A stretch of 64,000 nt of DNA from Glycine soja (lineage: Eukaryota > Streptophyta > Magnoliopsida > Fabales > Fabaceae). Shown here one piece after another: positions 1-11,533 of this stretch. The notes below the pieces were generated by a model that saw nothing but the letters and a program-made list of their open reading frames with translations, searched no databases and was not told the DNA's origin. The position numbers and the translations under genes are program-made. Position 1 is the first letter of the stretch, and every line of letters starts with the position of its first letter. The DNA lies in assembly GCF_004193775.1 (NCBI RefSeq), contig NC_041010.1, forward strand, positions 42,397,562-42,461,561, read 5' to 3'.

Positions 1-3000
1 GAGCCAATGTAATGATAGTGACGAAATACAATTTTTTTTTTCAGAAACCAAATACAAAATCCATAAATTTGGAGTGATTCACCAAATCATTAAAATTTAA
101 GATACAAAAAATAATATCGAGTGGAGTAATTCTACCAAAAATTGCTTTTTCTAAAAGGTTTGGAGCTATGGTATGGTACTCACTGTTCCAAGGAAGATGC
201 ACCCCTGGTGTTATGGTAAACGAAGAAAAAAACATATTAATTAAAGAAGCACGCTTTAATAAATAAACCAGAATTTGGAGTATAATGACACTTTCTTTTT
301 AAGAAAAAAAATACAAGTGTGTCAAAAGGTAACAACAGTTAAAGTAGCACATTCGATAAATAATTTTGAAAGTTTAATGGAATGATTTTTTCTTCTTCTA
401 AAAGAGTAAAATGTGATACATGTGTGCCAAAAAGCCGTATTGTTAAAATAATACACGCCTGTTGCATTTGGCGTGAAGGAGAATTTCAATGGTCGAGTAC
501 TTTAATTTGATAAAATAGATCTCAATCTCTCATTGGGTTTTTATATTTATATATTGTTGTAAATAAATTATTTATTATTTAATTATTGCAACTGAAATTT
601 TTTAATATGTTTTGATTTACGGCACTTGGAGAAGTTGATTTGGCATAATCCAACTTCTCAATGTCACTATTAATTTGTATTAGAAAAATTCATCATGCCA
701 ATGCAACGAGAGATAATGATAATGCTGCTAAACTGCTAAATTGATTTTTGAATGGCGGAAGGAATGGTTCCAATTAAGTGTTTATTTCCAACGATTCGTT
801 GGTTAAGTGATCTTAACACCGGAAGTCACTATGGTTGTTCTTGTCTTGTCTTCGAAAGAATTGGATATTTTTGGTTGTTTAATTCAGAGTTATGGTATTA
901 TTTTGAGGAATACTACTTTGTTGGGGTCATACTCTTAATCACACTCATCTTTATTTCATGAACCTAGACAGCTTGTGATTTTAAAAAAAATGACGTCGAC
1001 CAATAAAGAGGAATATAATTAAAAAAGTGTGATTGAGAATGTGATTCTAATATTTTAACATGTGTATTGCATAAAACGAATAATGTTTAAATAATTGAAA
1101 TGTATGATAAATAACTATCTCTTAATATATAAATTATATTTTGCATTTACAATGGATGACGAATTTTTTTTTCTCATGTTAATTTGTCTTTTGCTCTCAA
1201 CTCATATGAAGCGGTCACTTCCAAATTGTACTGTATGTGTTCATATTTTCACTTTCAAGAGCATCTTTCTTCACACTGCGTCTTTAGACCAGTAGTATTC
1301 GGGTTCTTAATTAACTATCTACGTAACAATATCAAGAAATCTGGTGTTTGAGTTAGAGGGTCAGTAGTTGAATAAAAAATTAGTAATTGGTCAGTAGTTG
1401 AATCAAAAATTAGTAATTGGTCTGATTTGATTCTATATATATATATTAAAAAAATTTAATATTATATATATATCTATTGTATGTAAATATATAAGTAATA
1501 TTATTTAAAAAAAGTTCATTCATATTATAAAATTTAAAATAACAATTAAAGTATTAAAGTTGATAACACAAGTTTACAAATAATAATTTAATAACACAAT
1601 TCTTCAAGTCTTGAGTTATTTTTTGACGCGTTTTTTTTTTGTTAATTTTTTACGTGAAACGAATTTTAAAAACTGACCTAGGTCGTCGGATTTATCCTGG
1701 CCGGGTTTGGCCGTTTCAATAACCAAATTGATACAGTAATGCCACTAGGTCCTAGTTGGACCGGTCTGACTAACCGGGTCAGAACGGATTTTTAAATTAT
1801 CAACAGTATATAATGATATACGATGGATTCTTGTGGCTTTCACTTTTCTTTAAACATTTACCCCTTTAACCGTGCTTGAAAACTAATCCTACACTCCTTA
1901 TATCATAACTGAATTTTTGCTTTTCACATTTTCCTGTAAAATAAAATTACATACAGGATACATACTCTCATTTTGTATTTATCACCAAGCGTCTAGATCA
2001 ACTAGCACAAAATTATTTCATGGGTATGCAAAGTATAAACTCTCATTTTACTTTCTAAAGTCTTGTGTATGTAACTGCCTTAAATATTTAGAAGAAGAAT
2101 TTTCGTTGATAATAATCCTTTGCGACTCAAACAAGATTGTCTTTAAGTGCAAGATATGAAATATTTATGTTCTACATAAAAAAATCTCATTTTATATTTA
2201 ATTCCTCCTTTTCTCTCTATTTTATTTTTAAAAATGTAGAAAGGCATGGAATGTCGTCTCTTTCCGCATGTGTATATAATTTAATTGCTTCTGAACTATG
2301 AATGATGAAATATATGACTTATTTGTAAGTGGGCAAATTCTATTTGTTTGATTTGGTCATTGTGTTGTTGTTGTTTATATATATAATGATGGTCTGGTGT
2401 TGTTGCATATATCACGTTAATATCCTGCTATTGGAATGGAAATTAAAATAATAGAAAATGGATGTAATTAAGAAAATGAATGTTAGGGTTGTGCTAGCTA
2501 TCTCCTTGTGAATGCTCCCGAGGTTGGATCTGTTATTATTTAAGAATGATTGCCGACTCCTATTTTACTTTTTGTCTTCTTTTTTTTTTATATTATTGGT
2601 GATTCGGTGAATAAGTACTTGTAGATAGAGTTTGGCAACTTAGCTACATTCTTTGTTTACCACTAGATTGTGTTTGTTTTAATGGGCGATTTCTGAAATA
2701 TATATGTTTGTTTTGGGATTGTACGCACAATCTGATTTGATGAAGTGTTAAAAGATTATTATGATATGTATCAAAATACTTTCCCTTAGTGGAAACTTGC
2801 TTGGATCGTAATTCTTTATGTATGACGACAGAAATCCTCAAATGCGATTCCTTGATGGTTGTATTAAACAAAATCTGTGTCTGCTAAGACAATGATAATA
2901 ACCTGGAAAGTACGAGCTTGAAAATGATATGCCGCGTTTTTGCTTTGCAACAGTGTTAAATGAAGATCGTGATTATATGGACCATCTCCTTGATCAAGAG

Positions 3001-3290
3001 CAGTGCTGATTATATTATTATAATCGGTACGAGTAGCAAATAAGTTAGTCCAATCCAAAGTTAAAAGGCTAATTTAAATATTTGATGATAAGTTCACAAA
3101 GTAACGCACCTAGGCTCACTGATAATTCTATTTTGTCAAGTTTATCCAATACTATTATGAAAAGGGTTAACAATATTAAAAGTGAAAGGTTTTATATATA
3201 AGAAAATGTCAGCATATGCTTTCCATCATAAATTTCAATATTGTAATCTCATCATAATTTTAATAAAAAAATTATTGATTAATATTTTAA
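1..3290. other. AT-rich intergenic DNA, no recognisable gene
   Basis: No reading frame here resembles a known family. A minus-strand open stretch at about 2864-3058 has fairly normal amino-acid composition (it contains DWTNLFATRTDYNN) and runs into a second short frame at 2644-2871, but I do not recognise it, see no clear start or partner exons, and do not call a gene. Around 1680-1790 there is a GC-richer patch with repeated CCGG/GGTC motifs of the kind found in dispersed plant repeats. Confidence 0.5.
1359..1418. repeat. Two-copy 30-bp direct tandem repeat
   Basis: The unit beginning GGTCAGTAGTTGAAT occurs at 1359 and again at 1389 with one difference, followed by the first four bases of a third copy. 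It looks like a small replication-slippage duplication. No function is suggested. Confidence 0.8.
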
Positions 3291-4764
3291 GGCTTAAATA
3301 TGTTTTGGTCTCTATAAATATTTGCTAGTTACGTTTAGTCCCTAATAAATTTTTGCTTCGTGATGGGTCCCTAATATTTGAAAAGTTTTGTCTGAGATTC
3401 TTGCTCTTAGTTGAAATCCGTTATATGCTTATGTGGTTGTTAAGTGACCACGCATATATGTCACGTGTACTTTTTGTCTGACTGAGATTACACTTAGGAT
3501 TTTTTATATAAAAAAGTAAAAAATGACATCATTTTATTGCGTGGTTTCAATCTTTTTGTTTATTTGTTTTCCTTAGCCCCTTTGCCATCACATAATCATT
3601 CTTCAACATCCCTCTATGTTTTCACACAATCTATTATAGTTTCTTCTATACCTTCCTTGTGGATCTATCACTATGACTTCCTCACTCATGAAGATCCAAG
3701 GCGAACAGGTCCTTCCCGACGATTTTCAAGACCTTTCAATCAATTTTACATTTTTAAATCAAACTAAGTCAACTCACAACTCAAGAAATTCACATAGATA
3801 AGGTTTATAAGAGAACACATCAAAACAGTTTCATGGGTAGAACAGGGTCAATTGAACCTTACCCCAAAACGCAATTCTACTCAGTCCAATGCGTAGAGCA
3901 CGAAAAACTGAATGGGGTAGTGGTGCTGGGACTTGTCGTCGATGTTTTGTAGTCGCGAGCTCTTTCCGCAAATCCTTACTTCCATGGTTGTCTCCTCTTG
4001 TTCTCCCTTCTCCATGGTCACCACCAACCCAACCACCGACCATTGTTAGTGCCGCCAATCACGCCGTTACCAGCCACTGCTTGCGCCATCGCCACCCGCC
4101 ATCACCAACTTCTCTCTGTATCTCTCTCACACTTGGGCCTCAAACCCACTTGTGTGTTGTAGGTGAAGAGAAGAGAAGGAGATGATGAAAACAAAGAGGA
4201 GGGTTTTCTTTGGGGAAGGGGGTCCATGAGTGATTTTTGAGAGAAGGAGATTTGTTGTCGCCACGGAAGAGAAGGAAAAAGAAGAAAATGGATTGGTGTT
4301 AATTTTTGTGTTGTTGTCGTGGGATTTCAAGGAAGGAATAAGGTGGGTCCATTTGATCCAAGACACAACGTCGACTTTGCTGTCACCACGATCTGTAACT
4401 GTTGGATTGGGAGATCCAAATCGGTCTTATTTTGGGGTTTTGGATAAGCAGCGGCGATGTGGAGCTGGAGGAGTGAGTCAGGAACTGGTGGGGGTGGTTT
4501 GAGGGGTTTTGGAAAAATAGTCGTAGCTATATCGTTTTTTACTTCTTTTTTCTTTTTTAAAAAAATCCTAGTCAGACAAAAATCACATCTGACATGCATG
4601 TGTGATTTGTTAACGATCACGTAAGTAGATAACGAATTCTAACTAACGGTAAGGACTTGGAACAAAACTTTTAAAATATTAGAGACCCATCACAAAGCAA
4701 AAATTTATTAGGAATCAAACACAAAAAACAAATATTTATCAGGAACCAAAACTATATTTTAACG
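3291..4764. mobile_element. Non-autonomous Mutator-like element with long terminal inverted repeats
   Basis: The first roughly 220 bases (from GGCTTAAATATGTTTTGGT) reappear in inverted orientation at about 4545-4764 with moderate divergence. Both arms share blocks such as TAAATTTTTGCTT, GTGATGGGTC and TTTGTCTGACT. Such long TIRs are typical of Mutator-like elements. The flanks AATATTTTA and AATATATTT could be an imperfect 9-bp target duplication. The interior (about 3540-4500) is more GC-rich, with short open frames on both strands but no recognisable transposase or captured domain. The right TIR ends about 230 bp before the receptor-kinase start, so it may sit in that promoter. Confidence 0.7.
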
Positions 4765-4993
4765 AATATATTTAGAAGTAAGACGCATATGTTATTTACC
4801 TAATCCTATTGGGCATTAAAATTCAAATTAATTCCCAGCATGCCAGAACTCTACTATTTAAGTCCATCCTGTGTCAGAGGCAATAATCAAACTGTTATAC
4901 CCTTTTCTAACAAAAGACAATTATTCTGATCATCCCAGGTATATACCTACCCAAAGCATTTCCACAATCTAACACCCTTTCACTCTAAACCAA

Positions 4994-7900
4994 ATGGACA
5001 CTTTTTTTCTCCTGGTACCTCCATTTGGGTCTGTAGCATGCCTTCCCATGCTTGTTCTCTTTATTATTAACTCCTTCTTGTGTGTCCCAAACACAACTGC
5101 TTCTATATTAGGAAACCAGAGCGACCATTTGGTGTTGCTCAAATTCATGGGATCAATATCAAATGACCCTCATCAAATCTTTGCCTCATGGAATAGTTCC
5201 ACCCATTTTTGTAAGTGGCGTGGAGTTACATGCAATCCCATGTATCAAAGAGTTACACAGTTGAATCTTGAAGGAAACAACTTGCAAGGATTCATATCAC
5301 CTCATTTAGGAAATCTCTCTTTCCTAACAAGTCTTAACCTTGGAAACAACAGCTTCAGTGGTAAAATTCCACAAGAACTGGGTCGGTTGTTACAATTACA
5401 AAACTTATCTCTCACCAATAACTCCTTGGAAGGAGAAATTCCTACAAACTTGACAAGTTGCTCTAATCTCAAAGTGTTACACTTATCTGGTAACAATTTG
5501 ATTGGCAAAATACCAATTGAAATTGGCTCTCTTCGAAAGCTCCAAGCAATGAGCCTTGGAGTAAACAATTTAACCGGAGCAATCCCATCTTCCATAGGGA
5601 ATCTTTCATCCCTCATTTCTCTCTCAATCGGTGTTAATTACTTGGAGGGCAACCTTCCACAAGAAATTTGCCACCTCAAAAACCTGGCATTGATATCAGT
5701 GCATGTCAACAAGCTGATAGGTACATTTCCTTCTTGTCTTTTCAATATGTCATGTCTTACCACAATCTCAGCAGCAGACAATCAATTCAATGGCTCTCTC
5801 CCGCCAAACATGTTCCACACTCTCCCTAATCTCCGAGAATTTCTAGTTGGCGGGAATCATTTTTCAGCTCCACTTCCAACTTCCATTACAAATGCTTCAA
5901 TCCTACAAACACTTGATGTTGGTAAAAACCAGTTGGTGGGCCAAGTGCCAAGTCTAGGAAAGCTACAACACCTTTGGTTCCTAAGCTTGTATTACAACAA
6001 CTTAGGTGACAATTCAACAAAGGACTTGGAGTTTTTAAAATCCTTGGCCAATTGTAGCAAGTTGCAAGTGGTTTCGATTTCCTATAATAATTTTGGAGGT
6101 AGTTTGCCAAATTCTGTGGGAAATTTATCCACCCAACTCAGTCAACTATATCTTGGGGGTAATCAAATATCAGGAAAAATTCCTGCAGAATTAGGAAATC
6201 TAGTTAGCTTAACTATCTTAACCATGGAAATTAACCACTTTGAAGGAAGTATTCCAGCCAATTTTGGGAAGTTTCAGAAGTTACAAAGGTTGGAATTGAG
6301 TAGAAACAAACTGTCAGGAGATATGCCAAATTTTATAGGCAACCTTACTCAGTTGTATTTTTTGGGCATAGCAGAAAATGTGTTAGAAGGAAAGATTCCT
6401 CCAAGTATAGGAAACTGTCAAAAGTTGCAATACCTTAACCTTTATAACAACAACCTTAGAGGAAGCATACCTTCAGAGGTTTTTAGCCTTTTCTCGTTAA
6501 CAAACTTGTTGGACTTGTCAAAAAATTCAATGAGTGGAAGTCTACCTGATGAAGTGGGCCGGTTAAAAAATATTGGGAGGATGGCTCTATCTGAAAATAA
6601 TTTGTCTGGTGACATTCCTGAAACCATTGGAGACTGCATAAGCTTGGAGTACCTTTTACTGCAAGGGAATTCGTTTGATGGAGTCATACCATCCTCATTG
6701 GCTTCACTCAAAGGTCTTCGAGTATTAGACATATCACGAAATCGTCTGGTTGGATCAATTCCTAAGGATCTGCAGAAAATTTCTTTCTTGGAATACTTCA
6801 ATGCATCCTTTAACATGTTGGAGGGTGAAGTACCAATGGAAGGTGTCTTTGGGAATGCAAGTGAGTTAGCAGTGATTGGGAACAACAAGCTATGTGGGGG
6901 TGTTTCAGAGCTGCATCTACCACCATGCCTTATCAAAGGTAAGAAATCTGCAATACACCTGAATTTCATGTCCATAACAATGATGATAGTTAGTGTGGTT
7001 GCTTTTCTTCTCATACTTCCAGTTATCTACTGGATGAGGAAAAGAAACGAGAAAAAAACATCATTTGATTTGCCAATAATTGACCAAATGAGTAAGATTT
7101 CCTACCAGAACCTACACCATGGAACTGATGGGTTCTCAGTTAAAAACTTGGTAGGATCTGGGAACTTTGGCTTTGTATACAAAGGGACTATTGAGTTAGA
7201 AGGAAATGATGTTGTTGCCATAAAGGTGCTAAACCTTCAAAAGAAGGGAGCTCAAAAGAGTTTCATTGCGGAATGTAATGCATTGAAAAATGTTAGGCAT
7301 CGAAACTTGGTTAAGATTTTAACATGTTGTTCTAGCATAGATCACAGAGGCCAAGAATTCAAAGCTCTAGTTTTTGAGTATATGACAAATGGAAGCTTAG
7401 AAAGATGGTTGCATCCAGAAACAGAAATTGCAAATCATACTTTCTCATTGAGCCTTGACCAAAGGTTGAATATTATCATCGATGTTGCTTCTGCATTTCA
7501 TTATCTTCACCATGAATGTGAGCAAGCTATCATTCATTGTGATTTGAAGCCAAGCAATGTTCTTCTTGATGATTGCTTGGTAGCTCATGTGAGTGACTTT
7601 GGTTTAGCGAGAAGGCTCTCATCTATTGCAGTTTCTCCAAAGCAAACTAGCACTATTGAAATAAAGGGAACAATTGGTTATGCTCCTCCAGGTATACTTT
7701 TGAATTAAGTTGTGAAATCTTGAGCTTTTATTTTTTGATATTTTACTTTTATGTTATGACGATTAATTTGGATATATATTCATATTAACCAACGTGTGCA
7801 TTACGTTTCAGAATATGGAATGGGTTCAGAGGTGTCTACGGAAGGCGACTTGTATAGCTTTGGAATTCTGGTTTTGGAAATGTTAACTGGAAGAAGACCA

Positions 7901-8182
7901 ACTGATGAAATGTTTGAAGATGGTCATAATCTCCATAACTATGTCAACATTTCAATTCCACACAACCTTTCCCAGATTGTGGACCCGACTATTCTCCCTA
8001 AGGAATTAAAGCAGGCTTCAAATTACCAAAACCTGAACCCTATGCATCTTGAAGTAGAAAAATGTCTACTTTCCCTTTTTAGGATTGCTCTTGCTTGTTC
8101 AAAGGAGTCACCAAAAGAAAGAATGAGTATGGTTGATGTCACTAGGGAGCTCAATCTGATCAAAAGTTCCTTTTCATCATGA
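4994..8182 (+). CDS. LRR receptor-like serine/threonine kinase, subfamily XII
   Basis: Single-pass plasma-membrane receptor kinase, predicted 1022 aa. Exons are 4994-7691 and 7812-8182. The 120-bp intron (GT at 7692, AG at 7810-7811) splits a Glu codon in the APE-region motif, here PPE. Order: hydrophobic signal peptide (about 1-36), LRRNT domain with the paired-Cys motif CKWRGVTC, about twenty LRRs of the NxLxGxIP type, a capping region ending in NNKLCGG, a transmembrane helix at about 658-680, then the kinase. Visible kinase motifs are the P-loop GSGNFGFV (about 720), VAIK lysine, catalytic loop HCDLKPSN (about 847; Cys before Asp makes it non-RD), DFG (about 868) and the activation-loop end. 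Non-RD subfamily XII kinases include FLS2, EFR and Xa21, so a role in microbial-pattern perception or a related response is inferred; the ligand is unknown. ATG 4994 is the first Met and precedes the signal peptide. A TATA-like TATTTAAG lies near 4855. The frame is intact throughout and the gene appears functional. Confidence 0.93.
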
Positions 8183-8757
8183 AAGATCAATTGAGGTTGG
8201 CTACATGACAACCACAAAGTACAAAATGTAAATGTATAAATTATACACTACCATATTGTTACCAATTAATGCTGGAAGAAGTTTCTTATCCTTTCCTTCT
8301 TCATGATGCATGTTGTTTTTTTTTTTTCCTTTTTAATGTTTTTCCTGTAGAAGTTTTTTTTTTTTTAGTGTATGTAGCAGCTAGTCACTTAGTCTAACTT
8401 ACATGTATTTCATTTAAAAGCAAGCAGAATACCATTTTGATTATGAATGCAACTATAAGCTTCTGCTACTGCTGTTGAAGAAATAGAAAGTAAGAAATCA
8501 GAGAATGCAAACAAGAAGGACCGAGATATATATGTTATTGTTACTCCTCGTACGAACATTTATTTTTTCTAACAATCGCTCTAGTGTGCAAATATTTTAT
8601 CCATTTGTTTTCTTTTTACAATGACACACTTGTCGCATGATCACCATCAACTCTAAAAGAAATCAGTCAAGATATAAGAACCATTTGATGCAATCATGAC
8701 ATAAAATTATAATAACAAATAAACTCAAATATATTTTTGATATTTAATAAATATTTA
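8183..8757. other. 3' flank of the receptor kinase; no gene
   Basis: AT-rich sequence with T-runs near 8317 and 8358. It probably contains the 3' UTR and polyadenylation region of the upstream receptor kinase. No coding potential seen. Confidence 0.5.
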
Positions 8758-9380
8758 AGGTTTAAATATAATGGAAATTCTTAAAATATATTCGAACTTA
8801 GTCATTTTAAAAAAAAATTGTTTTTCGTTGGGTACTTAAAATTTTTCAGAGATATCTCTGTGATGACGTGTGAAACACATAACTGATACATGTGTGACCA
8901 CTGTACTCCTCCATTACCGATCGACTGTGTTCTCCCTTCATTTCAAAACCACCCACTGAATATTTTTTAGAATTAAGACAAGATTCGAAAAAGGGAGACC
9001 AACGATTAAACACCATGCTCATCCAACCGTTCAAACCCATGTATGCTTTTTCAATTCTTAAAAGAAAATGATTCAAATCACAACCAGCGAGCAATTTCAA
9101 TGTTTTTGCTGGAATTTTTTCCTAAAAATCCAATCCACACCAACAAGCAATGTTCAACACGCACCACAAATCAAACCTACGAACCATCGTAGCTATCACA
9201 AGCTACTGAGATCGAAAGGGGAAAATACAATAATCGAATAAGAAAAAAAGAAAGACAAAAAACATCAAGAACGCCCACTTGAAAAAACCTAGATCTGAAC
9301 ACTCGCTTGCCATTCGCGAATGCAACAACTACAAAGCATTTCGTGGTGGCTTGAAAGTTTGGCACGACGGAGGAGCTAGT
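8758..9380. mobile_element. Probable left terminus of a Mutator-like element
   Basis: The sequence from AAGGTTTAAATATAATGG onward aligns by eye with the terminal inverted repeat of the element at 3291 (same order of blocks, then TGACGTGTG...ACATGTGTGACCAC, like its subterminal part). It is followed by a GC-richer interior of the same style. I could not find the matching inverted right end, so the element is either truncated or very decayed. It directly abuts the PP2C fragment, which makes a Pack-MULE origin for that fragment possible. Confidence 0.4.
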
Positions 9381-9810
9381 TTAACAGTGAGAACAAGCAT
9401 CATTTTCATTAGTGACTGTAACATTTGCAGTAACATCTTGCAACATGTCCTCCTTTATCATCGAATTTTCCGGTGTAGACTCGTCATCCCATAACAACCC
9501 TTTAAGCTCCTTATGCACCACTGTGTAGCGATTGGGTAGAAGGTAATCAGGTGCATCAGGTCCACCGAAACCATCATAGATCCCACGAAAACCCAACCGT
9601 GTTCCTCAGACACCACAACATGAACACAATCCACCCCTGCTTTCCCTGCGCCCATTGAAGATTTTGATTCTCCATCGAATCATTGTCCTCCAAACTCCCC
9701 TCGCTGCTCAAATTCACGCTCAGATTCCCGTTATGCTTCTCTGCCGCTGTCACTGTCACCACCACCATCCACTCCAGTTCCTTCACCACTACGCCCTTGA
9801 TCGGAGCCAC

Positions 9811-9830
<20 letters not shown>
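9381..9830 (-). pseudogene. Protein phosphatase 2C fragment (POLTERGEIST/PLL-like), frameshifted
   Basis: Read on the minus strand, three successive frames together give a PP2C N-terminal catalytic segment of the plant POL/PLL clade: SMENQNLQWAQGK, then [15 protein letters not shown], then [15 protein letters not shown] and [11 protein letters not shown]. The acidic DG motif that helps bind metal in PP2Cs is present. Two single-base deletions, near 9650 and near 9580, break the frame, and the rest of the phosphatase domain is absent. The fragment ends in a stop at 9381 and is bounded upstream by a TA microsatellite. It is a dead copy; the parental gene is not in this window. It may have been captured by a transposon. 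Confidence 0.75.

Positions 9831-9861
<31 letters not shown>
9817..9861. repeat. AT dinucleotide microsatellite
   Basis: Uninterrupted alternating A and T for about 45 bases, between the PP2C fragment and the BAHD pseudogene. Length is likely to vary between individuals. Confidence 0.95.
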
Positions 9862-9862
<1 letters not shown>

Positions 9863-10528
9863 ATCATCAATATATATTTTCCATGCACCGTGCTTAGAAC
9901 AGAAAACGTGGGTTTACTATGACACAGGCCACAAATACGCTAACATACATTAAATTTGTCCACGTTAATTTGATGTTTGTGTAGGTAACCCGTCTAACAC
10001 GTGGAGGATTTGTTTTTGCTGCACGCATGAAGCACACAATCTGTGACTCGCTCGGGCTAGTCCAATTTCTCACCATGGTGGGTGAGATTGCAAGAGGTGC
10101 TCCTATATCACCGTTCCCTGTATGGCAAAGAGAACTATTCAATGCAAGAGACGCACCAAGAATCACTTATGCACACCACGAATATGATGAAATCAAACAT
10201 TTCAACAACAAACAATCAAGGGACTTTGACCAAATGGCCCACGAGTCATTTTTCTACGGCCCCAAAGAGATTGCAACCCTTCGGAATCACCTTCCACCTA
10301 AGGAGAGAGAATTGTTTGCGACACCCAACATATTTCCCATAAACTATTTTATAAAATAATTAATATTGTTATGTATATCAATACAATTTTTAATATTTAA
10401 TGTACATATAAATTTACATAATAATTTTTATGATAATTAATTTTTATCTAATAATTAATTTATTTATATATATAAATTGTAAATAAAAATCATAGGTTTA
10501 ATAAAAATTTATCTATAAAAAAAATATT

Positions 10529-10740
10529 AAATTTGTTTAATTATTAATTGTTGTAATAAACATTTAAATACATCATTCAATTAAATATCATATTTGTTTA
10601 ATTTTCAATTACTGTAATAAACTTTCAAATACATCATTAAATTAAATATCAAATTCTTTTAACTATTAATTATTGTAATAAACATCTAAATACAATATTT
10701 AGTTAAATATCAAATTTGTTTAATTATCAAATTTTGTAAA
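10529..10740. repeat. AT-rich tandem minisatellite, about 61-bp unit, 3.5 copies
   Basis: Units begin AAATTTGTTTAATTATTAAT and contain TGTAATAAAC and TAAATACA near the centre, ending TAAATATC. Three full copies and a partial one diverge by roughly 10-15 percent. The array sits in the block inserted into the BAHD pseudogene, so it probably arrived with another element. Confidence 0.8.
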
Positions 10741-10790
10741 TAAATTAAATGTATACAAAAATCTAAATAAATTATAATTTTTAAAAAATT

Positions 10791-10823
10791 CAAAACATAT
10801 GGATTGCCAGTCCGTATGTTTTG
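10791..10823. repeat. Short near-perfect inverted repeat
   Basis: CAAAACATATGGA and TCCGTATGTTTTG form 13-bp arms with one G-T type mismatch around a 7-base spacer. It may be a stem-loop or the join of two small TIRs. No gene is placed to use it as a terminator. Confidence 0.6.
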
Positions 10824-11200
10824 AAAAAAAAATATGCACCTCTTCTTCTCCGGTGATGAAAAACCACCGAACTTCACCGTATATCCATAAACAACGCACA
10901 TGCACCACTAACGACAACAAATACTCACAAAAGGACGATAACGGAAACAAGTTACACTAAGGGAGTATAATTTTTTTTTTTAAAAAAAGGCATTGTAGAA
11001 ATGAAAAATTTAATATGCTATTTATAATAAAAAAATACCCAGTTTTAGTATTTTAAAAAACTGCTGGGTGTACCAACAAAAATATGGGTGCCCCAAACAA
11101 CTCCCAGTGATGAAAGGTGACAAGCCCACTATCTCATTGGGCTCAAGCCCAAGTGCTACGGTGCGGCATTTCCACAAAGGGTGCCATGACAATGCCTTTG

Positions 11201-11533
11201 GGGTGTTGCTAGGTGCACCCAACACTTAAGGTGAAATGACAAAAATATTCTTAATCCGTAAGCCATTTAAGTTGATCCGTAAGCTTTTTACGGATCAAGT
11301 TGATCCGTAAGCTTTTTACGAATCAAGTTGATCCGTAAGACTTCTACGGATCAAATTGATCTGTATTGTTCCGTAAAAGGCTTACAAATCAAGTTGATCC
11401 GTATCAACCTTACGGATCAACTTGATCCCTACGATTTATGGACCACCCTCACACACACCCATCACAAATGCGAAAAAAGCGTAGGGGCAGTTTTGGTATT
11501 TTAATAAAATGCTGGGTGCACCTAACAATATCC
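11201..11533. mobile_element. 333-bp MITE (Mutator-type) with 9-bp target duplication
   Basis: The left end GGGTGTTGCTAGGTGCACCC matches the inverted right end GGATATTGTTAGGTGCACCC. The element is flanked by perfect 9-bp direct repeats ATGCCTTTG (11192-11200 and 11534-11542), the length typical of Mutator-like insertions. Removing it and one copy of the duplication restores the local BAHD frame (DNAFAFP). The interior is built from several copies of a palindromic module around TTGATCCGTAAG and TTACGGATCAA. A related right-end-like sequence lies at about 11038-11089. Confidence 0.85.

Noticed and set aside
4127..4620. Overlapping open frames on both strands inside the Mutator-like element
   Set aside because: They lie in the element interior, overlap each other and show no domain; GC-richer DNA gives longer chance frames.
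5302..7014. Antisense open frames within the LRR coding region of the first receptor kinase
   Set aside because: These are shadows of the repetitive LRR codons on the real strand.
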